A DNA stretch of 64,000 nucleotides from Lolium rigidum (Eukaryota; Streptophyta; Magnoliopsida; Poales; Poaceae). The notes beneath the pieces are model-generated. The model was given only the letters and a program-made list of their open reading frames with translations. It ran no database searches and had not been told where the DNA came from. A program made the position numbers and the translations under genes. The DNA lies in NCBI RefSeq assembly GCF_022539505.1, contig NW_025901037.1, forward strand, positions 20,511 through 84,510, in the 5' to 3' direction. Positions 24,201-32,468 of the stretch are shown here, one piece after another (within the stretch, counting starts at the first letter, position 1; each line of letters begins with the position of its first letter).

Positions 24201-24830
24201 GAAGCCACAGGAAATATTGATTATCATGGGGTGATCAAGAAAATCATATTTCTTGACTATCCACCTGATAAGGAGGTTGTACTATTCCAGTGTGACTGGT
24301 TTGATGCGCCTCCTGCTAATAGAACTCAGAGCAGGGGGTATAAGAAGGATAAATATGGAATTATTGACCTTCGCACTACTGCACACCGATTCAAGGAAGA
24401 CCCTTACGTTCTAGGTCTCCAGGCTCAACAGGTTTTCTATGTGAGAGATGTGAAGAACCCTGATTGGGCAAGTGTTATTAAAATGAATCCACGCAATTTG
24501 TTTGCTCCTTCTGTTTTAAATGGTGTTGGCCTTGATGAAGCCGTCGAAGCCGATGAAGGCGGTGACGCGTACGTATCGGATGTCGTCGATGCGGAAATTA
24601 CAGTGCCGAATTTCATCGTACTCGAAGAGATCACTAGTTGGTGCAGAAACGATGATGAAGGATCCAGCGTTGATGCTTCTGTCATCAACAATATAAAACC
24701 TGTTGAGTTTGAAGATGTTCATTCCGAATCTGATGATGATATGGATGATGATGAGGCTTACATAAATGATGGCCATGTTGCTCCTTTGGGACAAGAAGAA
24801 TTGGATGATGACCACGGGTTCTTTGTGTAG
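21218..24830 (+). pseudogene. TNP2-type CACTA transposase, frameshifted
   Basis: This is the catalytic transposase of CACTA-B. The first clear exon opens after a CAG acceptor at 21218 with CPCRKCLNNARRK, the end of the transposase-associated domain. The N-terminal exon is not found. The Transposase_21 core follows: CPVCHASRW, IPRLQRLYM, LASDGFNPFG, NLPPWMCMK, GPKSAGNNIDVYLQPL, LACPYCHR and HNLDVMHIEKNICDA. DUF4218-like sequence follows (IFPPAFFDIMMHL, RWMYPIERYLRTLKGYVRN, EGSIAEGY), then a DUF4216-like part (VVLFQCDWFDA, QAQQVFYVRD) and an acidic C-terminus ending DDDHGFFV. Introns are 23740-23826 and 23915-24005. The frame is broken near 22860, near 23110 and again before 23310, so the copy is inactive unless these are sequence errors. 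An 18-bp direct duplication at the start of the last exon repeats HKDGKV. Confidence 0.88.
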
Positions 24831-26097
24831 TTTCAAATATCTTGGTAAGATTTTCCACATGTTATTTCTGAAGTTTTTTTCTGAAGTTTTTTTCATCTTT
24901 ATCTGTGAGTAGTATCTCTCCTAAAGTTAAATCTCCCTGTGAGGTGCTACTTATCTGTTATTCTGCTAGCTTAGCATGCTCATCTATCCCACATATTGCT
25001 GCTATGGTATATGGCCCAATTCATGCACAGTTTTTGTTACTGTAACATGTGTTTACACATGTACATAACCTAGGGCATGACTCTAAATTCCAAATTTACT
25101 ATTCAGGGATCAGATTTATGTGTGTTCTAGAATTGTCTTTGTTCGTTGAATAGATATGTTAGATATTAAACCATGCCAACATGTGGCGAACTTATCACCG
25201 GATATTTATTCGATAAGAATACGTAGTATTCTCGCTGTTTGTTCTTGCAACTCGTCTCGATCTGTTCTCCCCTTTCGGTATGTACGTTTTGCTCATTTAA
25301 AGGAAAGTGACAAAATTTAATTTAAAGCGAAGTAGTATATATCGAAAGGTAATAATGTATTGGCCCGTCCTTTGTTGTGCGTCACGGTCCGCCACCGCAT
25401 GTCCGGACTTTTTTGCTGCAATGTTCTGTTTTTTATACTCGTACATGATGCTACAAGTTTTAATATCTCATTTTCTCGTATCGTTGCGCGGGGAGGGAAT
25501 TCTTGTCATCCGGTTTTGGCTCATGTTGTTTCCTTGTACCGTTGCGAAGCTACGTAAGAGGCCGGATGCGTGCGTATGAATTAGCTGCTATGAATTTCTC
25601 CTCAATGCTTATGAATTAGCTATGTTCCCGGAGTCCTACCGGTGATGATGAAATGATGAAAATTAGTTGTTAAGAAATAAGTGATTTTGTTGTTTGAAAA
25701 TTTGTCCAAGCAATGGCTGTTTTCATCTATGTAATTACTACCCGTTGGTGTATCGAAGTCATATAGTGGACATTTGTTTGTCCAATGCATCACTTTATGA
25801 GTTTTTAAGTAAAATTGTTTCATTCTTGTAATGGATGAGAATTTGTGTTTTCCCAAATTAAGTTGTGTATCGGCAGATGCTAAAGCATTATGACATTCAG
25901 TATTTAAGGTTGTGTGCATGTTTATTGGCGGATGGTAAAGCATTGTGGCATTCGGTATTGAAATTTTGGTTTGTATGTAAGGTTGTGTGCATGTGTACTG
26001 ACACATAGCAACATCAGGCTGTGACAGTGTTTTGATTTTTTTTAGCATGCCGGCTGACTACAAAAGAGTTATGTCTCTAGTTTGTACCACAAATTAA
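24831..26097. other. 3' flank of TNP2 gene, no further gene
   Basis: AT-rich sequence after the transposase stop codon. Short open frames on both strands show no conserved motif. Confidence 0.45.
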
Positions 26098-26480
26098 GAG
26101 TGGGCCGGATGGTAACCGGTGCGCTCCAGTGACCTCGTGTCGGGTTCGGTGGTTCGAATCACGCCTTCAGCAATTAACTTTTGCCACATTTGAAAAAATC
26201 ATGAGAGTTGCAAAACGCGTGTAGACATACTACAAACTAGTTTTTTCTGTACTCCTTACAACAAGCAAACCTTGGCTTGTTGGTTAGACGCTCTAGCCTG
26301 CACATGCGAGGTTCAGGGTTCAAATCCTGCCTTTATCAATTAAGTTTTGCCACAATGGAAAAATCATGAGAGTTGAAAAAGCGTGTAGTACTAGAAACTA
26401 GTTTTTTCTGTACTCTTGAGGCTCTAGCTTGCACATGCGAGGTGCAATCTTCAAAACATAATTTTTGCAATTAAATTTTC
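26098..26480 (+). repeat. Tandem ~160-bp repeats headed by tRNA-like sequence
   Basis: Two full units and one partial unit follow each other. Each starts with a tRNA-like stretch having a Pol III B-box (GGTTCGAATCA at 26150, GGTTCAAATCC at 26317), and the second also has an A-box-like TGGCTTGTTGG at 26273. Each is followed by ATCATGAGAGTTG and AAACTAGTTTTTTCTGTACT. The third unit keeps the TGCACATGCGAGGT part but has lost the B-box. They resemble SINE heads or decayed tRNA genes. No acceptor stem pairs well enough to call a tRNA. Confidence 0.6.
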
Positions 26481-26559
26481 CCCTTACAACAAAAAGAAAA
26501 ATGAATTAATCAGCGATAATGATACCTATTGCATCTTTTCAATAAAAAAAGAAAGAAAA

Positions 26560-27062
26560 ATCCATGATTGTTGCAATATCTTATATATTACCATGGATAC
26601 GGAACTTGTTGCAATATGCAAATAATTATTGCAACGAAATGGGTTTGAGGCAAAGTACCGGTATTGCGACAAATTAGAATTTTGTTGCAATACAATCTAT
26701 TTTTTTGCAACAATGTGAATACTTAGCGCAACATGGGAAAATGTTGCAATATCTTTTCAAATATTTCCACGATTTTATGATTGTGTTGCATTAGCTAGTC
26801 TCTATTGCAACAAGGCAGAAAAGTTTATGCAACGAAGCATAATTGTCGCAATAGGACCACCATATTACAACGAAGACATGTTTTGTTGCAATACACGCCC
26901 TCTTTGCAACAAAAAAGTTGACTACCGCTACAAACCTATATTGTGGCAATATGTGGAGGCTATTACCACGAAGGGGGGTTTCGTGGCAATATTGCGTTCT
27001 ATTGCAACGAAAACTGGCCGTTGCAATAATTATTGTTGCAATAGACCGAATTTCTTGTAGTG
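26560..27062. repeat. Right subterminal repeats and TIR of CACTA-B
   Basis: A dense series of TTGCAACAA, TATTGCAAC and GTGGCAATA motifs ends in TTCTTGTAGTG at 27062, the inverse of the left end. The motifs are the same as those in the left kilobase, which ties the two ends to one family. Confidence 0.85.
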
Positions 27063-27067
27063 ACTGC

Positions 27068-28274
27068 TGATATAGCTCCTAAATTTGTCTACGGGGCCAA
27101 CTTGGTCAGCACAGAGCAGCTGCATAAACTGCCAACACATATGCGGAATTTGCATCAGTGGTACCTTGATGCATGCAAGGAGAACATAATGTACATCGTG
27201 GCGAGTATACCATGGGAATATTACTACCGAAAGGAGGAGATCCATATTGAGATGAATGAACTCGCGCGTTATTCAATCTAGATGCCCTCGACAAATCTCT
27301 CATGAGTTGCTATTGCTTGTAAGTTGTTAACTACATATAAGTTCATTTTCATTCAGTTCATGTTCGTTTTCATTGCATATATATACTCATTATATCTTAT
27401 GTGTTCTCTTATGCGGATCGAAGATCGGTGAATGCGAAGTAATAATATTATCAATGTTGGGTTTATTGACCCGGATAAAATACATGTTGAAACGGTGAAG
27501 CATAAACGCGAAGAAACGGGGGAAACCTACTAAGGTTTTTGGGGGAGCAATATTTACGTGATTCAATATTGTTTCCTTACAACTACGAGTGAGAGTCTTA
27601 ATGATCTTTTATGCACATTCAATTTTTCTTACTCGATGTTAAGTGTAATTCCCGACGTATATGCATAACATGTGCAGCTTCCACTGGATTCTACTAGACA
27701 TTCAACCCGATAAGGGAATAGTTGAAGTAAAAGACCCACCGAGTAGAGGCGTGGACGGGTTCAAGGACTTGCGGAAGTTGCTCCAAGTGTAATTTCCTTC
27801 ATCGCCGCGCTTTATTATTCGTGAGATATCAATTAATTATCCACTCATTCAATCATTCTTTTGCCCGGCAGGGCTTGGACCGCTTTCAAGAGACATCGTA
27901 AGGACGGTACACAGGCGCAGAAGCTAACATTTACTCCTCGTACCTTGCTCCCGGCAGCCACAAGGGACGAATCTATGTGGATACTACGTTTGCGAGTCCA
28001 TTCGCATGTTAACCACCGAGAAGCAGAACAATAATAAATTCGACGTAAGCAATAACATTCACAACTTTATTTATTATCATCAATATTTCGTTATCAAGAC
28101 CGATATAGTCATACTCATCTCATTTTCGTATATAGGTCGACTTCATGCGGGACGTGACTCCAACCAAAGGAACACGCACTAGGAATCGCGGAGGAACCGC
28201 GGGACTTTTGATTAAAGATGTACTAAACAACAAAGGCTTGTTTAGTCCAAATAGATGCTCTACCTCCAAATAGA
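27068..28274 (+). pseudogene. Ulp1-like (C48) protease relic of CACTA-A
   Basis: The C-terminal Ulp1-like protease gene found in many grass CACTA elements, a relative of SUMO/Nedd8 proteases. Pieces in order: LPTHMRNLHQWYLDACK and LDALDKSLMSCYCL (27068-27305); NVGFIDPDKIHVETVKHK and RDSILFPYNY (about 27430-27590); FHWILLDIQPDKGIVEVKD (about 27680-27790); AWTAFKRHRKDGTQ then QGTNLCGYYVCESIRML (about 27870-28050); and a tail with TAGLLIKDVL (28137-28274). The His of FHW, the Asp after VK, the Gln of QG and the Cys of LCG fit the C48 catalytic positions. Splice donors such as TTG|GTAAG-type sites fall after most pieces. The 5' part is missing at the CACTA-B junction, and frame breaks near 27265 and 27535 mark it as non-functional. 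Confidence 0.75.
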
Positions 28275-28479
28275 CGGTCGTTAGTACCGCTTGTCGATCG
28301 TGAGCTAAATGTATATATGTAGGGAATCTACGAATATGTGTAAGGGGAATCGACTTTTGCTTGCAATATTTGTTTGATCGATCTATATATATATATTGAA
28401 TGAACGTGTACAACTTCTAGTAGCGTACAAATATATGCAACTTCTATTTTAGAACGAAAAAAAATGAAATAACGAGCGG

Positions 28480-28762
28480 TCGGTGGCGGGTGAGGGGTGT
28501 CGCACCCCTCAAACCCTAAAGCGACAGGCGTTGTGCGCGCGCCACGTAGAGGGCCTTTTGTCGCGGGTGGTAATACCGCCCGCGACAAAAGGGCTTGTGC
28601 CGTGCGCGCCCCGCGGCTGCCACGTGGTGGACCTTATGTCGCGGGTCGTAAGTGACCCGCGACAAAAGGTTAACCCTTTTGTCGCGCCACCTTTGTCGCG
28701 GCTGGCCGCCCGCGACAAAAGGGCCTTACCACCCGGAACAAAAGGCCTGTTATCTACTAGTG
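28480..28762. mobile_element. Right terminus of CACTA-A with palindromic subterminal repeats
   Basis: Three long hairpins use the motif TTTTGTCGCGGG and its inverse CCCGCGACAAAA (around 28556-28592, 28634-28669 and 28676-28722). The element ends TCTACTAGTG at 28762, the inverse of CACTAGTAGA. The next three bases are TAT. No partner CACTAGTAG end with TAT before it is visible in the window, so the left part is missing or lies outside. This terminus presumably belongs to the same element as the Ulp1 relic just before it. Confidence 0.75.
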
Positions 28763-29560
28763 TATGTACAGCAAAACCCATTATTTAGCTTGAAATGGTA
28801 CCCTACTTATAATTATTGCTGACACTAATTTTTAACCATATTGGTACATATATAGGTGGGGATCCCATATTACACCAGAACTGTGTGTTGGCTCCACTTT
28901 GCACTGAACTGTTTCGATGATTGGTCGAGTGGTAGGAGAGACTACGTTACATTATCTTTCTCCCTTCCGAAGTTCCGTACCATAGAAATTAATAACAATT
29001 CAGCCTTTGGTACAAATTCTTGGACGCAATCGACTAAACTAACTCATCCGTATCTCTAGAGATCTAATATTTCCGAGTGAATTTTCTCTTTCGTGAATGT
29101 CACTTTGAAGTGAAAGATATGTGCGTCCCGGTCCAAGGTTGACGTGCATAAAAATCATTAATCCAAAGAGCAACGAGGTCCAAATCAACACATCTTGTGC
29201 GTGGACACCGATTAATAGATCGTTTTTTTTTTTTGGAAAAAAAAGAGCAACGAGGTCGATCAAATCAACACATCAATTGTGCGTGGACACCAGATGTGGT
29301 ATTTTAGTCTACTTGGAGTATACATCACCCATATATTGTGGGGGCGTAGAATATCATTATTGCCCGATTTAGGCGACATAACCCGAATCGCAAGAAATGA
29401 TTGTATACTCCTATTATTCGAATTCCCTTTCTGGCGACCGACCGCCAGAGCGGTTAGTTTCTACAGCGCGAAACCCGCCCGCGTCCGTCCACGTACCTGA
29501 TTTTGTCGTATTCGATCCGGCCTGCTCTCGCTTCACGTCCCGCGCGGAAAAAATGAATTG
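28763..29560. other. Intergenic DNA with a short local duplication
   Basis: No gene recognised. A ~50-bp segment beginning AGAGCAACGAGGTC at 29166 is repeated imperfectly at 29245 after a T/A-rich spacer. Confidence 0.45.
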
Positions 29561-29636
29561 CTCCCGGGGGGAATCGAACCAGCAACCTCTCGCCCGCACG
29601 CGAGCCCAACGGGCCAACCAGTTGAGCTACTAGTCA
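29561..29636 (-). repeat. tRNA-like (Pol III box) sequence, SINE or tRNA relic
   Basis: On the minus strand TAGCTCAACTGG fits the Pol III A-box and GGTTCGATTCC fits the B-box at normal tRNA spacing. The sequences that would form the acceptor stem do not pair, so it is not called a tRNA gene. Confidence 0.5.
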
Positions 29637-29639
29637 TAC

Positions 29640-29985
29640 GTGTTAAATGCAGAGGCGGATTGTTTTTGTACTATCGAATGTATATGTTAGAAACGTTAAA
29701 AATTAACTTTTTTTCACGAATTCCCTTTTCTGATTTTTCATTTATATCATTTATTTTCGATTGCTTAAATTTATCCTAGCTAAGAATTTTTTTTTCAATT
29801 CCCTTTGTACAATTCCCTTTTCAGTTCCATTTTTACAATTCCCTTTTTTTATTACTATGTAAGCTGATTCATGTTTCGTTTAACCAACTATTATAATTCC
29901 CTTTTTCGGGCTTGTGGTTTTTAAGGGGGAAAAATAACGGGTGGGAGATTCACTTGCAACTCAAATGAACTACCACTTGCTACTC
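29640..29985. other. AT-rich DNA, nothing recognised
   Basis: Repeated short AATTCCCTTTT runs and homopolymers, with no open frame of note. Confidence 0.4.
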
Positions 29986-29989
29986 AAAT

Positions 29990-31690
29990 TAAGTACCATT
30001 ATTAAGTTGTAAGGTAAAAAAAAGTTGCTAAAATATTCTAAATTAAAATAAATTTTTAGGGTTGCTAGGTATTTATATTTACCTTTGATAGATAACGTGC
30101 ACCGGGTTGATAACTTCTAAACAAAAAAAAGGAGTCTCTAAAAATATTATAAATGAAATTAAATTTTTAGGGTTGATAGTTATTTAATTTTACCATTGAT
30201 AAATAACGGGTCGCCGGGTTGATAGGTCGCAAACTAAAAAGGAGTCACTAAAATATTCTAAATGAAATAAATTTTTGGGTTGGTAGTTATTCATATTTAC
30301 CGGTGATAAATAACGGGGCACCGGGTTGATGATAGCTAAATATTCTAATAAAATAATTTTTAGAGTCGATAGTTATTTATTTTTACCATTGATAAATAAC
30401 GGGTCACCGGGTTGATAGCTTGCAAACTAAAAAAAAAGGGTCACTAAAATATTTTAAATGAAATACTTTTTAGGGTTGGTAGTTATTCATTTTTACCGGT
30501 GATAAATAACGGGGCACCGGGTTGATAGCTTGTAAATGAAAATAATCGCTAAATATTCTAAATAAAATAATTTTTAGGGTTGATAATTATTGATTTTTAC
30601 CATTGATAAATAACGGGTCACCGGGTTGATAGCTCGCAAACTAAAAAGGAGTCACTAAAATATTCTAAATGAAATACTTTTTAGAGTTGGTAGTTATTCA
30701 TATTTACCGATGATAAAAAATGGAGCACCGTGTTGGTAGCTTGTAAATTAAAAATAATCACTAAATATTTTAAATAAAATAATTTTTATGGTTGATAGTT
30801 ATTTATTTTTACCATTGATAAAAAACGGATCACCGGGTTGATAGCTTGCAAACAAAAAAAGTATCACTAAAATATTCTAAATGAAATACATTTTAGGGTT
30901 GGTAGTTGTTCATATTTACCGGTGATAAATAACGGGGCACCGGGTTGATAGATTGTAAATTAAAAATAATCGCTAAATATTCTAAATAAAATATTTTTTA
31001 GGGTTGATAGTTATTTATTTTTGCCATTGATAAATAACGGGTCACCGGGTTGATAGCTTGCAAATTAAAATAATCGCTAAATATTTTAAATAAAATACAT
31101 TTTAGGGTTGGTAGTCATTTATATTTACCGTTGATAAATAATGGGGTTCCGGGTTGATAGCTTGCAAACTAAAAAATAATCGCTAAAATATTGTAAGTGA
31201 AATTATCTTTTTAGGGTTGATAGTTTTATATTTTCCCGTTGATAAATAACGGGGCACCTGGTTGATAGTTTTGTAAACTAAAAAAGAGACGCTAAAATAT
31301 TCTAAATGAAATTAGCTTTTTAAGGTTGGTAGTTATTTAGATTTACCGTTGGTAAATAACGAGTCATCGGGGTGATAGATTTATAACTTAACAAAAAGAG
31401 TCGCTAAAATATTTTTAATGAAATTAGCTTTTTAGGGTTGGTAGTTATTTACATTTACCGTTGGTAAATAACGGGACAACGGGTTGATAGCTTGTAACTA
31501 AAAAAGATTCGTTAAAATATTCTAAATAAAATTAGATTTTAGGGTTGGTAGTTATTTATATATATTGTTCATAAATAACGGGGCACGGGGTTGATAACTT
31601 GTAAGATAAAAAAAGAATTGCTAAAATATTTTGAATGAAATTAACTTTTTTAAGGTTTCTACTTAATTATATTTACTGTAGAAAAAATGT
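29990..31690. repeat. AT-rich tandem repeat, unit about 105-115 bp, about 15 copies
   Basis: The landmarks ACCGGGTTGATAG and GATAAATAACGGG recur about every 108 bp from near 30099 to 31590. Each unit also has AAAATATTCTAAATGAAAT and TTTTTAGGGTTGGTAGTTAT. Alternate units differ in a recognisable way: in the middle of the array, units with ACGGGTCACCGG tend to alternate with units with ACGGGGCACCGG, suggesting a dimeric higher-order unit of about 215 bp. The array stops about 370 bp before the predicted bHLH promoter. Confidence 0.9.
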
Positions 31691-31789
31691 CCATAATGCA
31701 AATACCCGTGTTGAGAAGTTTCTGATTTTTTATTCTGCCAGGTTATTGATGATGGTATAAAATCTGTTTGTCTCCCACTAATGCATGAA

Positions 31790-31862
31790 GTGTTCGGTGG
31801 TGGAGTTGGTGCGGCCCTGTTTCCTCCTGCGCGCGGTCGCGGGTTCGAATCCTGGCCAGATC
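31790..31862 (+). repeat. tRNA-like (Pol III box) sequence
   Basis: A-box TGGTGGAGTTGG at 31798-31809 and B-box GGTTCGAATCC at 31842-31852 sit at tRNA-like spacing. No clean acceptor stem pairs. It is most likely the head of a SINE or a tRNA-gene relic upstream of the bHLH promoter. Confidence 0.5.
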
Positions 31863-32056
31863 GCGATTTAATTTTTACTGCCCAGGTCGCGCGGACTTTC
31901 CAGAAATGGAAACAACCGATTCGATTTCTATTTTGGGAAACTGATCGCTCGGGTGGGATGGAACGATCGGCCGCTAGCTAGGGTCTCCCCCTATTATTGT
32001 CCTTTCAACGCCTCAGGTGAGCAAGCATTACAGTGACTGGCGTTGGCCTATTTATC

Positions 32057-32468
32057 TATAAAAGGCAAAAGCTCTCCTATGCTCCTTTGGGTGTCACTCC
32101 CTAGTTTATTGGAGGAGTCATAGTGATCTTCTGCAAGGTGCGATTTGAGGTAACTTATTTTCTTTGCGATCCGTTAGGCTAGGCCAGCTCTTTTAGTAAT
32201 TCCTCTGTATGCTAAGCTATACATTCAGTCTGGTCTTCTTCTCTTGGTCTTTGCATTAGTTCCATTTTTTTTGGAGAGGTCATACGTTGCTTTTTTCCTA
32301 TAAGGCGCCGCAGTGAATACTATAACATAGTGGAACTGAATAAAACAGATTCTCTCACTCTGGATAAAAGAAGTATATATAGAAAGAAAGAAAAAATGAT
32401 GCCGAAGAAAGTTTCCTTCTAGAATCAGATGGGGATCTGATCATTTGGTGCAGTTGTAGCTTAGAAAC
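32057..32468 (+). promoter_or_regulatory. Predicted bHLH promoter and 5' leader
   Basis: A TATAAAA box at 32057-32063 predicts a start near 32090. A consensus donor GAG|GTAAC at 32150 and an acceptor GTAGCTTAG ending at 32464 would remove a 315-bp leader intron and place the ATG four bases into the next exon. A second TATA-like GTATATATAG near 32371 lies only about 95 bp before the ATG and is an alternative promoter. All of this is inferred from consensus signals. Confidence 0.45.

Larger units (their letters stand above)
7792..27062. mobile_element. Large CACTA (En/Spm) transposon, 'CACTA-B'
   Basis: The left end reads CACTACAAG and the right end reads CTTGTAGTG. The outer 30 bp of the two ends match in inverted orientation at 27 positions. 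Both ends are followed inward by hundreds of bases rich in TATTGCAAC and GTGGCAATA motifs, the subterminal repeats expected of CACTA elements. Inside lie a Transposase_24-type gene (minus strand), a TNP2-type transposase (plus strand), a small basic-protein gene and several captured fragments. The flanking trinucleotides do not match (GAT on the left, ACT on the right), and the satellite on the left does not resume on the right. The two ends may therefore have come together by recombination or deletion rather than one clean insertion. Confidence 0.8.

Noticed and set aside
20017..24830. The small basic gene being the first exons of the TNP2 transposase
   Set aside because: Exon 3 ends in a stop at 20970-20972 with no splice donor, and the protein lacks the transposase-associated domain. 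Alternative splicing from 20560 to 21218 would keep frame and cannot be excluded.
29561..29636. A functional tRNA gene
   Set aside because: A and B boxes are present but the would-be acceptor stem does not pair; kept only as tRNA-like.
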